DNA from: Galaxea fascicularis
Taxonomy: Eukaryota; Cnidaria; Anthozoa; Scleractinia; Euphylliidae
Assembly: GCA_948470475.1 (NCBI GenBank)
Contig: OX419342.1
Location: forward strand, 22,022,577-22,086,576
Length of the DNA: 64,000 nt
Direction of reading: 5' to 3'
A program made the position numbers and the translations under genes. The first letter of the stretch is position 1; each line of letters opens with the position of its first letter. The notes beneath the pieces were generated by a model. That model was given only the letters and a program-made list of their open reading frames with translations, had not been told where the DNA came from and did no database searches. Shown here piece after piece: positions 1-11,109 of the stretch.

Positions 1-379
1 TCAGTAGTTGTTGCTTTCTGGGTAGTAATGAGGGAGGAGGGAGGGGGGCGGGGCTGGGCCGTCTCACAGGGACTCGCCTCTTGAGGTCGGTTTCCTCTTT
101 CACGTTAGTGTTACGTGCTTTCCGATGTAAAGTTAAGTGGCTGTTTGTACGTAAACTAAAAGGGGGCGATGTAAGAAGAAATAAAAAGTTAAAGAGCACT
201 TAAAGTTTCTCGAATAACTAAGCGGCTTGCAGATGGTCACAAACAAGACTGTTGATAGAATTGAATATGTAAGCCTATCTAAGTGCCAATTGATAATCAA
301 CTGAGCTTCAGGGTCTCCCCACTTTCCCCCGTTTCTGTCAATGGCTACAATCTTGGAGAGAATAAAGTGAGACTGAATA

Positions 380-390
380 AAACCCCCTCC

Positions 391-421
<31 letters not shown>

Positions 422-490
422 ACACATCACATATCAATGAAGAGTTCGCGCGCAAACCAAAACGCGCCTTTTTTTCATCATTGAAGTAGG
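380..490 (+). repeat. Poly-C/(CA)n tract and diverged third copy of the 595-bp unit segment
   Basis: A long C run followed by (CA)n at about 384-425 precedes a segment (437-487: aatgaagagttcgcg, then caaaccaaaacgcgcc) that matches the post-poly-C part of the downstream duplication (aatgatgaattcgcac, then caaaccaaaacgcacc). It is an older, degraded relative of the repeat at 630-1818. Confidence 0.6.
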
Positions 491-629
491 GGTAGGAGGA
501 GTGGGGCTCAAATTTTTTCATTTGTTTTGATCGAGATTATAGAATCTTGGACCAGGGGTCCATCACTATACTATACGTGCCTCTCCCCTATTACTTTTAG
601 AATTGGGCGTTTTAACAGACCTAGTTTTC

Positions 630-1818
630 TTTAGAAACGCAACAAAACAATACAACACGGCAAGGCAACGCACAATACAATACAATATACTTTATTTGCA
701 TTCACTTTCGTTTTTTACATTTCTCCTGCCTGGATAGAATAAAAACAGAAGACGCCCCCCCCCCCCCTTTCCCCCTTAAATTAATGATGAATTCGCACTC
801 AAACCAAAACGCACCTGTTCTTCCATTTTGAAACATCTAGTCAGGTCTGCCAATAGTTGAATAAACTGAATGTTGTCTAAGATATTGACATTAACTGATT
901 CTATCTTTGTTTTTGGTTTGCTTATTTTTTTAGCGTGCGAATGCTCACTCTGAGTTAATTAGTCAGTATTATAATTGTGACGAGTAACTGACATTTAATA
1001 TCTCACCACGTGCACAGAAACAAATTATCACCTTATTAATTTTCTCGTCCTAAAAAGAAGAAAAAGGACATCAATTAGGTTTTAGATTACTTAAAAAAAT
1101 TTCAAAGCCCCAGAAAGTCTATCATTTTTTTAAGAGGAAGAAAAGACATTTATCAATCCCTTGCAAGCCTGTCTCAACCGGCACAAAGTGATTTCTGCCG
1201 CGAGTTCCTCTTTATGTGTTTATATTTAGAAACGCAACAAAACAATACAACACGGCAAGGCAACGCACAATACAATACAATATACTTTATTTGCATTTCA
1301 CTTTCGTTTTTTTACGTTTCTCCTGCCTGGACAGAATAAAACAGAAGACGCCCCCCCCCCCCTTTCCCCCTTAAATTAATGATGAATTCGCACTCAAACC
1401 AAAACGCACCTGTTCTTCCATTTTAAAACATCTAGTCAGGTCTGCCAATAGTTGAATAAACTGAATGTTGTCTAAGATATTGACATTAACTGATTCTATC
1501 TTTGTTTTTGGTTTGTTTATTTTTTTTAGCGTGCGAATGCTCACTCTGAGTTAATTAGTCAGTATTATAATTGTGACGAGTAATTGACATTTAATATCTC
1601 ACCACGTGCACAGAAACAAATTATCACCTTATTAATTTTCTCGTCCTAAAAAGAAGAAAAAGGACATCAATTAGGTTTTAGATTGCTTAAAAAAATTTCA
1701 AAGCCCCAGAAAGTCTATCATTTTTTTAAGAGGAAGAAAAGACATTTATCAATCCCTTGCAAGCCTGTCTCAACTGGCACAAAGTGATTTCTGCCGCGAG
1801 TGCCTCTTTATGTGTTTA
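630..1818 (+). repeat. Tandem duplication, 595-bp unit, two copies
   Basis: Copy 1 is 630-1224 and copy 2 is 1225-1818. Both start tttagaaacgcaacaaaac and end ...ctctttatgtgttta. They differ by only a few substitutions and indels, so the duplication is recent. Each copy has a poly-C tract (near 757-768 and 1352-1362), a polypyrimidine block and AT-rich sequence. No coding potential is seen. The array stops about 26 bp before the TATA-like motif of the skeletal matrix gene. Confidence 0.92.
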
Positions 1819-1843
1819 ACTTTAAAATAATTAAAACGCTATT

Positions 1844-1973
1844 CATATATACCAATCGCGATTAAGCTAAAATTGGCACAATCTCCTCAATAAACACAGA
1901 ACACTTTCCATCACCTAGAGAGGACATCGCCCTTTGTCGTCTGCACCGAGCTAAGTCGATTCACCAGCACATA
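1844..1973 (+). promoter_or_regulatory. Possible core promoter of the USOMP5-like gene
   Basis: A TATA-like catatata at 1844-1851 touches a CCAAT motif at 1852-1856, about 120 bp before the start codon. The spacing suits a TATA promoter with a ~95-nt leader. The CCAAT position downstream of TATA is unusual, so only the TATA call carries weight. Confidence 0.35.
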
Positions 1974-2226
1974 ATGCTCTACCGGTTTTTTTCAACTTTT
2001 ATGCTCCTTTTAACTGTAGCATACTCTGCAAGTGAAGAGAAAATTCCAAGCAGCAGTAAAGCTGTAAGGCAGCACGGCACAACTGGGGAAACAGTGATTT
2101 GCAACCAGTACATTGGTCAGAACAATTCAACAAACGAGGCAATCAAGAGGCTCGATGACAAACTATCCAAGAAGCTGGATGAGTTGATCAAACTGTTAGC
2201 TGGCAAGCCCTCTAATACCCCTCCAG
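1974..2226 (+). CDS. USOMP5-like gene, exon 1 (signal peptide and stalk)
   Basis: Initiator ATG at 1974-1976 opens directly into a hydrophobic signal peptide, with predicted cleavage after ...VAYS. The exon ends at the donor cag|gttaga in phase 1. Unspliced reading stops one codon later, so the intron is required. Confidence 0.85.
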
Positions 2227-4312
2227 GTTAGAATTTGTTGGACTTTCAATTCGATTCTCAAATTTCAACTGGCGTTGCTTTGGTAAACACCATCTAATTT
2301 GATCAATGCCGGCGAATATGGCGAAAAATGGTCCCTATGTAACGCAGTACAGGGTAATATAAAAACTCTTTATTTATTATTTTTATTTTCTAGGAGTAGC
2401 ACGTTCAAGCTGCAGGGAAATCTATAACAACAACTTGTAAGTATAGTATTTGCAACGGCTACAGTCGCTGAAACGTTGATAATATTAGGCTTGGGTTTGG
2501 ACGTTTCTTCGTAATAAGAGAACACGCTTTATTTACTTTACTGTCTTAGTACTCTTTCCGAATTTTATCGGCTCCATTGGCGCGCCCGCATGCGTCCAAC
2601 CACTAGCCGGTTCTGGAACCAAGGAAGATTTAACCAGGGAGAGGTAGTGAGCCCATCGCCTGAGCGACAGTCAATCCTCAGATATTTTCTAGAATTTGCA
2701 AAAAGTGGTGTGGAGTTTATTTTGATACTACAAGGGAGGTTTTTACGAGGAAGTTTGTGTGAGAGAAGTTTTCACGGCACGCTACTGAGAAGTAGATTAA
2801 TAGCAGCTTGTCGTCATCAAGCTGTATAAACAATGTAGTGCCCACGCAAAGAAAACAGTTGCAGATACAATTAACGACGGGACAATAAAAGAGATATTGG
2901 TTAATTGGAAACTGATTATGAAATACGTCTTGAGCAAATATGAGGACAAATAATAAGAACATCGCATTTGGGACTATGATGATAGTGGCACGGCAGCGGC
3001 AGCCGCAGTGTTAACGTGATGGAATGGGCGAGGTATATTATCGGGAAGGTTTAGCGGAGTTCTCCCTTGCAAGGCATACGAGAGGCCGGGTGGTTAAATA
3101 GGGTTAGTAAAGTATTATGCAATAGTTGAAAGGACAATTTTGGATTTCTGAGCCTCTTATCCATGAAGTGTGATTCCCTGAAGCCATGCATGAGCTCGTC
3201 AATCTCCTGTCCCTACAGTTATCCCAACAACAAAACGTCCAAGTTTAAAGTGAATTTACTTTTAATGAACTTGTTTTCACAGGTCGCTAGGAAACAAAGC
3301 CTACTTGCTAAAGACAGACTCTGGGAATATTCCCGTCTATTGTCACATGACTAGTGCTGGGCTTGGCGCATGTGGAGGAGGTGGTTGGACGCTGGTCATG
3401 AAGACAGATGGCACGAAGGTAACCCAACACGGATCTCGGATGTAGGCATCGATTAGGCATAACTTTTACCTAGCTTGCGATGTTTCAGAATGGGCAAAGG
3501 TTGTAGAAGAAGAAAGCTAACATGAAATATGATAGTAACAAGAACCCAAATTGTTAGCCTGAAGAAGAACCAATTACAAATGACGGAGTTTAGCTTCGAA
3601 AAAAAATCCAACAACAAGCTAATAAACGACTAAGAGGCAAGTCTCCCTGTTACTCCTATGAATGCGGTCTACGTTTTTGAATAAAAATGGTACAGTTGTT
3701 TGACTTGAAAAGGGGAACCCTTGGTACACCTTTTTAATCCCTAAAGCCCCTGGCTAAAAAAATCTATTCCGAAAGAGTCGGTTTATTTTATTTATTTATA
3801 TACAGAGGACCTTTCACTACAATTCTCCACTTTGGAGCAACAAGAACCCCTTTAACATCCCAGGAGGGAAGACTGGGCCGGATCACCACGAGACCAAACT
3901 GCCGACCTACTGGACTACACCCTTCTCCTCGATCTGTCTGGCCATGAAGGTCGGCCATCAGGTCAGGGCTTTTGTCATCCACAAACACGCCAATTCTCTG
4001 TACTCCTTGATCGCTGACGGCCAATATCGCCCCACCTCCGTCGGCCGTGACACGTGGAAGTCGCTGTTTGGTCCTCAAGCTTCACTACAACGAAACTGCA
4101 ATAAGGAAGGATTCAACGTCGCAACCAACATCAAAGCAAGAATCGGTATTCTGAGCAACCAAGAGAACGATTGCTCCACCTGCGACTCCAAAATCGGGTT
4201 TGGTTTGTTAGGGCATCCTGATGACTCCAATTCGTGTGGGAATGAGGCCATAATCTCAGCCGACAATGGCGACAAGCATATAAAAGCCATGGGGTATATT
4301 TTCGTGCAATAG
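1974..4312 (+). CDS. USOMP5-like secreted skeletal organic matrix protein (4 exons)
   Basis: Joined exons are 1974-2226, 2394-2436, 3283-3418 and 3806-4312. They use GT-AG junctions and matching phases (1, 2, 0) and give 312 residues. The start MLYRFFSTFMLLLTVAYS is a signal peptide. A short low-complexity stalk with NNST sequons and a Lys/Leu-rich helix (DDKLSKKLDELIKLL) follows, and the rest resembles a fibrinogen C-terminal domain (SCREIY, CGGGGWTLVMK, DDSNSCGNEA, DKHIKAMGYIFVQ). The last two exons closely resemble what I know of the coral skeletal matrix protein USOMP5. Known family members are secreted and found occluded in coral skeleton; calcium binding or a structural role here is inference. 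An even number of cysteines in the domain suggests disulphides. A possible AATAAA lies at 4414-4419. Other secreted FReD-like proteins remain an alternative. Confidence 0.88.
2394..2436 (+). CDS. USOMP5-like gene, exon 2 (43 bp)
   Basis: A micro-exon between acceptor ttttctag and donor gtaagt. It encodes GVARSSCREIYNNN, the usual opening of a fibrinogen-like domain (SCREI). It enters in phase 1 and leaves in phase 2, so exon 3 completes the Leu codon. Confidence 0.85.
3283..3418 (+). CDS. USOMP5-like gene, exon 3 (GGGGWTLVMK core)
   Basis: Acceptor ttgttttcacag and donor aag|gtaacc. It encodes a segment containing VYCHMTSAGLGACGGGGWTL and VMKTDGTK. The GGWTLV motif is the best conserved fibrinogen-C element in this protein. 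Confidence 0.87.
3806..4312 (+). CDS. USOMP5-like gene, exon 4 (C-terminal domain and stop)
   Basis: Acceptor tatatacag, phase 0. It encodes 168 residues starting RTFHYNSPLWSNKNPFNI and ending at TAG (4310-4312). Cys pairs in NCNKEGF, NDCSTCDSKIGFG and NSCGNEA are typical of the coral family. This exon holds more than half of the protein and is the most diagnostic part. Confidence 0.88.
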   Translation, partial: RTFHYNSPLWSNKNPFNIPGGKTGPDHHETKLPTYWTTPFSSICLAMKVGHQVRAFVIHKHANSLYSLIADGQYRPTSVGRDTWKSLFGPQASLQRNCNKEGFNVATNIKARIGILSNQENDCSTCDSKIGFGLLGHPDDSNSCGNEAIISADNGDKHIKAMGYIFVQ

Positions 4313-4740
4313 GTGCAATGCATGAGTTTGCAACTAGCCATACCGCCTTGCACTATCTGGCATTCACGTTTGATTAAAAATGGGAACTGTAGTACTTGTA
4401 GAAATGATATGATAATAAAACCTGAGTGCACAAACAAAAAGGTTTCGTTTTATGCTGTAGATCGATACAAGAAGTATTTGCGAATTCGAACAACACGAGA
4501 GTACCATGTCGTGAAAAGTTCCGTATTTTTACAAGCAAAGAGCTTGAGATATTACGAGTAACTGAATTTTGGCTTATTCTTTTATCATGTTTCTGTAAAA
4601 TTCCATACTTAAATCTGACTTTTCAGAGCACTGAAAAATTTATGATTCCCTGAAAACTTCCGGGTAAATGCTTTGTTTTCCTTGAATGTGATACTTCCGG
4701 TCCAAATAAACAAAAACGACGACGACAAAAAAAGAAACCA

Positions 4741-4979
4741 GGGCCCGGTTGTTCGAAAGCCGATTAACGCTAATCCAGGATTAAAAATTAATCAAGGAGC
4801 TTATTTCTCTGTCCCTAAACGTTGTTCAATGCCGATATTCTGCAAAATTTTGGATTAAGGGAAGTCAATCCTGACTCACAAAAAGCAGCGAAAACAACTT
4901 TCATCCAATAGTTAAAAACTGCAACCAAAGTTTACGCTAATCCTGGATTATGTTAATCGGCTTTTGAACAACTGGGCCC
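4741..4979. mobile_element. MITE family A, copy 1 (239 bp)
   Basis: The ends are inverted copies: gggcccggttgttcgaaagc at the left, and gcttttgaacaactgggccc at the right. The repeat extends ~40 bp inward (ccgattaacgctaatccagg). The interior carries no ORF. Its reverse complement aligns along its whole length to the copy at 9238. The transposase superfamily is unknown and I see no clear target duplication. Confidence 0.9.
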
Positions 4980-5378
4980 AGGACTTTCCGGGCAGAACGT
5001 GAGTCCATGATTTCAAAACAGTGACTGATAAAAATTTTTGCATAAGACTCAATAGATTATGTTCCAAACAACATACTAAACAAAAAAGCTGGCTCAAAAG
5101 CGTGTAAAATGGAGCCCGTGCAAAAATTCATGACAAGGCAATGGCCCGCTATTGACTACAGTTTCTAATCCATATTCATGAAAATTTAGCATTTGTTTCA
5201 AAGCATTTTGCTGTCACGGTGGCCGATTGAGGATCAAAATGGGTTTTGTTGGCTATTGACTGCTTGTTCATGATGAGGAAACTGAAGAATCAATTAACTC
5301 TAAAGTTATACTTCCATCCTTCAAACCGAATGTAAGTTGTACCCATTTCAGTAACAAATGTGACTAAAAGTGTGGAAA

Positions 5379-5656
5379 GATTTCGGAAAGATTTCCGCAG
5401 AGGTCCCACATTAATTATACATGCATCACTCTCATACTAACCCTGTCCCAAAAACGAATTGAGTTTGAGTCACAAAATGCATGCATAATTAATGTAGGAA
5501 CCTCTGCGGATATCTTGCCAAGATTTCTGCGCAACTCCCTTCATTAATTATACACCCATCACTTTCATACTAACCTTGTTCCATAAATGAATAGAGTTTA
5601 TGTCACAATGTGAATGTATAATTAATGAAGGGAGCTGTGCGGAAATCTTGCCAAAA
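5379..5656. mobile_element. Two adjacent hairpin units (tandem palindromic MITE-like)
   Basis: Unit 1 (about 5379-5519) has arms gatttccgcagaggt / acctctgcggatatc around attaattatacatgcat / atgcatgcataattaat. Unit 2 (about 5517-5656) repeats the plan with arms gatttctgcgcaactccctt / gagctgtgcggaaatc around cattaattatacaccc / gaatgtataattaatg. The loops also match each other (cactctcatactaaccctg vs cactttcatactaaccttg), so this is a dimer of one hairpin family. Confidence 0.75.
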
Positions 5657-5991
5657 GTTTTATGTAAGCGGTGACGATGAGGCTGAGATTTGCCAAAATT
5701 TTAAGAACATGCTAATAACATAATCACATTGACAGTCAGTAAGAACGTCTTACTGCTACCCGTACACGGAGGGGGAGGGGGGGCGGGGCGCGGGGCGCGG
5801 GGAGGGCGGTGGCCGTACCCGTCGCACGTCCTTCCCTACGAGCCTGTACTTATTTTTGGAAAGATTAGTTGGTTCGATATTTTGGAGTTAATTGGGGTAA
5901 TTGGTCTCTCTGAACCGAATTTGAATACTGCATTGAAATCTCCAAACGGTTGATCTGAAAATGTAAATAGGGCTATACAACTTATAAATTA

Positions 5992-6055
<64 letters not shown>
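5992..6055. repeat. (ATT)n microsatellite
   Basis: About 64 bp of near-perfect ATT trinucleotides. The run of isoleucine codons it creates on the minus strand is not evidence of a gene. Confidence 0.95.
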
Positions 6056-6057
<2 letters not shown>

Positions 6058-7569
6058 GGTTCATCAGGAGGGAGACTTGGCTTTCCGTTTACCAGCTTAG
6101 TTATTCCTGCTTTCTCCCATCCTTTTGCTATGTGCTTTCCTGCACTGCTTGGCATGTGGTTGAAAAGGCTTACCATCGGGATTACACACTTAAACGCCCA
6201 TTTAAGTTGAAAGGGTTTTGCATCGAGGCACGCTAATTTTCGCGGTAACCTTTTTTCGCGAAATTTTACAAATTGCGAAAATCGCGGTATTTGGATGAAA
6301 ACCTGTTCAGAGTGGAAACTTAGCTGAAAGATTCTGAGGAGTGTAAGGTAGTTATTAAGTGTGTGCACAAGACAGTTCCAACGAAAATTATAGAGCACGA
6401 CGTTCGTATGTTCCTGTTTACCAGGCTTTAAGAGGTGGTTTTTGTGGATGATATCGAACAGTGTGACCATTCAAAAGAGTATTACCGTCCTGCGGCAATG
6501 TTAACTTAAACTACACAAGGCGATGCTGCTGGCTTTTGCTGTGTTGAAACCTTTGTAGTTTGGGGACAGAAGGCCTTACAAGTGTGACCATTAATTTTAC
6601 ATAGTGGTGCGGTTTATTATACTGTATGAGGTAGTTCTAACCTTTGAATCAACGTAAAAAATCTTTATAGTAACAATTCAAATTCTTTTGGTGGAGTCTT
6701 GTGGATGAAATCCTAAAGTGTGACTATTCACATCACCGGGAATAAATTGCGAGGCAACACTTGATGGTTTGTACAAACTGACGAGACTTTGGATGAAATC
6801 CACCTTAACCCTTTACATCTCAATAGTGACCAGCATGTAATTTCTCCTTACTATATCACTAGTTCACCAGTTCACCAGAGAACAGTTGAGTTAACGTTCA
6901 TACAAATGTTCCCTTCATGTAACATACCAAATATGCGGCTGTAAAGAGAATACACGTCTTGATATTGGGGGTTCAGTACTTGCCCATCAAAGCAGCGTTT
7001 TCGAAATGTTCTTTCCTTTAGTGCTGTTTACGATGCAGTGAGGTTTATTCTAATCTTTGCATACGTGGATGAACATCTTGAGCTGCAGCTATGCTATTGA
7101 AATGAAAGCTAATGAGCAATAGTTGCTATGTTCTACAAGAAGGTTCAACTTTTGACTGACTGTGAATAAATCTTACGCGTAGAAAGCTCATCTTAAGCTA
7201 CCTTTTGGTCAGCTGAACTGTATTAAGAAGCGCATGGCTCTTACATCGCCCTGTTGTTTATCGATTCCGATTAGTGGTTGAACTATGGAATGATACATCC
7301 TGGTTATATTCCATATTCCCATATACCTGAAGAACGTTTTAAGAAAAAGGGGAAAATTTTTCATTCAAATTTGACCATTAAGAATCGAAATAAGAGTGGA
7401 TGAAAGAAGTGCAGAGTTTCGCATGAACAGAATAAACCGCGTTTTTGTATGTTTGCCTCCGGTTGAAACAGAAATGACGTGTCTGAGAAATCACACAAAA
7501 ATATATAACAATTATTAAATGTAATCGGTTTTAACAGTGTACATCCATATAGTGGCTCTTATCGTCCAC

Positions 7570-7764
7570 TGTATCCGGATCGAATTGGAATTTGGAAAGT
7601 GCTGGTTTTTGCAGAGAGGAGAAAACCGGAGTACCCGGAGAAAAACCTCTCGGAGCAGGGAAGAGAACCAAAAACTCAACCCACATATGACGCCGAGACC
7701 TGGAATCGAACCCGGACCACATTGGTGGGAGGCGAGTGCTCTCACCACTGCGCCATCCCTGTAT
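7570..7764 (-). mobile_element. tRNA-derived SINE (type 1)
   Basis: On the minus strand the head reads gggatggcgcagtggtgaga (pol III A box) and later gggttcgattcc (B box). A non-tRNA body follows, with the duplicated motif ccggttttctccgggtactc / cggttttcctctct, and the copy ends near 7570. A 3' fragment of the same family lies at 45440-45492. Non-autonomous and not a working tRNA. Confidence 0.85.
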
Positions 7765-8029
7765 TACCAACACTCGAATACACAAATACCTAAGCTAATT
7801 TTTCCTCTGAACTCACTTTAAGAAGGTCAACATTTTCATACTTTACTTCCCTTTGTTCCTAGCGAAACAACGTGGATACGAAACGGCCGGATACCGTATT
7901 TTAACACAAAGAAGAGGGAAGAATGATTTGTGTAGTGACAAATTTCAAATAAACACAAGGCTGTTCGGTAAAATGCTATAACAATACCGTGACCTTCTCC
8001 GATAAAGCAAAATTTCATAGTTACTCAAG

Positions 8030-8713
8030 GGCCTGGCTCTTATTTTTAACTCCTCAAAAACAGGGGGCTGCTCTAACTTTTGAACTTTTCCGTGTAACAC
8101 AAATTAAATAACTTAAACACAAAATTCCTCCCTATAACTTCAATTGCTTTGAATGTGGTTTGGCGTCATATATTGTGACGTAATCTATTAAGGCTATTTT
8201 AGCTCAAAATTCTATTTGATAAAATGGCATCACTCTCAATTGCTTTCTGAAGAATGCAATTAGTATTATAGTGTCCACACTAGCAGATACTTCATTTCTG
8301 TGGCCAGGCCTAAAATAGCAAGAAATGTAAACCTGGTTTACGAGGGGGTCTGGGTACTAGTTGAAAATGCCGTTCATTTTCACTGTCAGTAAAATATTTA
8401 ACAAAGCCCGAGCACAGAAGTTTTTTTCTTTGACTCAGGGGCATATCTGTTAGTAATTTCATTAAATTAGGGTTGTTATAAACTGGTGCCATTTCCCATT
8501 AAAGTTTTTTTCACGCTGAGTGGTCGTAAAAGCTCGGGTGACGTAATTTGTACATCATGTTACACGGAATTACATAGAATTTTAAGCTTATTAAATATCG
8601 GAATCACATTTACATTTGCTCGAGTTATACGGTCATTATGTCTTAATCCTCAAAACTTAGACCACCCCGCCCCCCTTTTTTTGAGGAATTTGAAGGATGG
8701 CCCATGCCTTAAT
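8030..8713. mobile_element. Imperfect inverted-repeat element (~0.68 kb)
   Basis: The left end (cctggctcttatttttaact, then cctcaaaaacagggggctgc) is matched in inverse by the right end (gaccaccccgccccccttt, then tgaggaatttgaaggatggc). Inner arms also pair (ttccgtgtaacacaaatt vs aattccgtgtaac reversed at 8556-8573). No transposase remains. It is a degraded MITE or foldback element. Confidence 0.5.
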
Positions 8714-9237
8714 TTTCTTGAGTACCTTTTAAAAAGAAACAAAGAAACCAACCAAATAACCGTGTCCAATGTCTTCTGAGAACAGAAAGACGACTTATTC
8801 CGGAGTGCCTTTCTTTGTTGTTTATTTTTATGCGTTCCGTTTTAATATTAGGCTTCAATGTCTCTAGCATGAAAACGGCCAATAATAACCGAAGGATCTA
8901 AAATTACCACCTGCTTTTTCTGGAATTTAATTAAAACAAGAAACGGCTTAAGAGGCAAAACGACGTCTCTGGTAAACCAACTGTCTTGGCGATGAGATAC
9001 TTTCATAACTTTTGTGCAAGACAATGTACGATCTGCTCGTTAATGGGTCGTAACGAGGTTTATTTTTTCATCAGTGATCCCATTTTTTTGACCCAAAAAT
9101 CTGATCTCGGATCCCAAAAACATGGGAAAGTCTGATCCTTGTTCCCACTAACATTTGTTAATCCCAATCCCATGACTCGTGATCGCAGATCCCTGGACTG
9201 TGATCCCTGGTTACGAGCCTGTTTATGTCAATGATCT

Positions 9238-9463
9238 GGGCCCGGTTGTTCGAAAGCCGATTAACATAATCCAGGATTAGCGTAAACTTTGGTTGCAGTT
9301 TTAACTATTGGATGAAAGTCGTTTTCGCTGCTTTTTGTTTTTCAGGATTGACTTCCCCTAATCTAAAATTTTGCAGAATATCGGCATTGAACAAGAGAAA
9401 TAAGCTCCTTGATTAATTTTTAATCCTGGATTAGCGTTAATCGGCTTTCGAACAACCGGGCCC
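9238..9463. mobile_element. MITE family A, copy 2 (226 bp)
   Basis: Begins gggcccggttgttcgaaagc and ends gctttcgaacaaccgggccc. It aligns to the reverse complement of copy 1 along its whole length. It lacks about 13 bp that copies 1 and 3 retain beside the gcattgaac segment, so it is a deletion variant. Confidence 0.9.
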
Positions 9464-9585
9464 AGAAGTCGTCTTGTGGTGATTACAATGGACGATTGAT
9501 TGGATTAAACGAGTTTGCAATTAAAGTATAGACGCACGAATGACGTCAGGAGTCAAGGTAAGTAAAGAAAAACAATGTACAAACA

Positions 9586-9770
9586 GATTTCATTTGGCAG
9601 CTCGTGCGTACTCTGATAAAGCAGGGAGGACGTAAAAACGTAGTAAAAAATATCACTTGGTTGCGCTACTCGCCTGCGGCTTGGAGCGTACTCACGTTTT
9701 GACGTCCTCCACGGTTAGCGCCCTCCTTGGATTATCAGAGTACGCACTGCCAAATGGAATCGTTCTATTT
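9586..9770. mobile_element. Hairpin MITE
   Basis: Left arm tttcatttggcagctcgtgc, gtactctgataaagcaggg; right arm ccctccttggattatcagag, tacgcactgccaaatggaa, reversed. The two arms enclose a second inner pair (ggaggacgtaaaaacg / cgttttgacgtcctcc). Length about 185 bp, no ORF. Confidence 0.75.
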
Positions 9771-10559
9771 GGTAAATAGCTAAAAGTACGAAACGCCGCA
9801 CAATCAGAAAAGCTACGTTGTCATGAAAACACCAAAAGACAACTGCTCGTGGTCAACACTTGCTGCCTGAGAGGCAAACTTGAAATGTAACAAAGCGGAA
9901 GCCGGGGATTTCTCTTCAAAACAAAGAGATTACGGAATAGAGGCGTGTTTGACCAAAGACTGCTCAAGTATGGAAACGCCGGAAAAAATTCGGTTTGGAA
10001 GGAAAGAAAAGGATTAATTCATGAATACCCCTATAAATTGACTTTCACAGAAAGAAAAAGTATGATTTATTTCATATTGTAACTTATTACATTATATTCT
10101 TCATATTTCTTCGTGAATGATCCGATTTCTATGCCATTACACGGGAGATATTGAGATATATGCATGGCTAGTTGGTAGTAGACATGGTAAAATACGTTCT
10201 GACACTAGAACAGTGTTGTTGTATTAAAACTCGCCTGTACGGACTTCGGGCGAAGAAACAGCATTAAACGATTTATATCGCTGAAAAGAACAACAAAGTA
10301 AGTATCACAACATTTTTGGAGTTGAGTCATAAGTGTATAATTAGGTTTCCTTTATGATAAGCGCATGTTTTTATTAAACTGAGGTTACTGAGGACATTGC
10401 CTGAAGTCCCTTTCTATGGGAATAGATTACATATTTTGATTACAACTTATTAAAAAAAAATGTCGCAGGTCCTCTTATTACCAGAAAGTCAAACGATAAC
10501 TGGGTACATTTTTCTGTCCACAACAACTTCGTTATTTCATGGTACTATATGCCAGAAAT

Positions 10560-10678
10560 AATTAACAATAATTCACCGAAGTGGAGGTGAATAGTGGTGA
10601 ATATTCACCGAGCTGCGAAGCGGCGAGGTAAATATCCACCACTTTCACCGACACTGAGGTAAATAATTGTTTTAGTAT
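10560..10678. mobile_element. Hairpin MITE with 'ggtgaatattcaccg' core
   Basis: aacaataattcaccgaagtg at the left pairs with cactgaggtaaataattgtt at the right, and gtggtgaatattcaccgagc pairs with gcggcgaggtaaatatccac around a short loop. It is almost one continuous imperfect palindrome, a form common in cnidarian genomes. Confidence 0.7.
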
Positions 10679-10871
10679 ATACCACACAAGCTGAATAACC
10701 AGCGCGTATTCAAATAATTTTGTCGTCGGGTACCGAAACGGAAAGTTTGTTTCTTTATTGCTGCTCGGAGGTAAGTAGTATTTTGCTAATCACCTCCGAG
10801 TTAACCAATCAGAACGCGCGAAAAGCACTATTCAATTGTGTGATATATACTAACAACAAGTATTCGCACCA

Positions 10872-11109
10872 GGCCCCGGCTGTTCGAAAGCCGATTAACC
10901 TAATCCAGGATTAGCGTAAATTTCGGTTGTAGTTTTCAACTGTTGGATGAAAGTTGTTTCTGCTGCTTTTTGTTTATCAGGATTGTCTTCCCCTAATCTA
11001 AAATTTTGCAGAATATCAGCGTTGAACGACGTTTGGAGATAGAGAAATAAACTCTTTGATTAATTTTTTATGCTTGGATTAGCGTTAATCGGCTTTCGAA
11101 CAACCGGGC
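10872..11109. mobile_element. MITE family A, copy 3 (238 bp)
   Basis: Begins ggccccggctgttcgaaagc and ends gctttcgaacaaccgggc. Same orientation as copy 2, but it keeps the ~13 bp that copy 2 lost. Three copies within 6.4 kb suggest local activity or a local preference. Confidence 0.88.

Noticed and set aside
133..423. A 96-codon minus-strand frame with a poly-Gly start
   Set aside because: The Gly and Val/Cys runs come from the poly-C and (CA)n simple repeats.
5982..6470. A 162-codon minus-strand frame
   Set aside because: Its C-terminus is a run of isoleucines from the (ATT)n microsatellite and the rest has no protein character.
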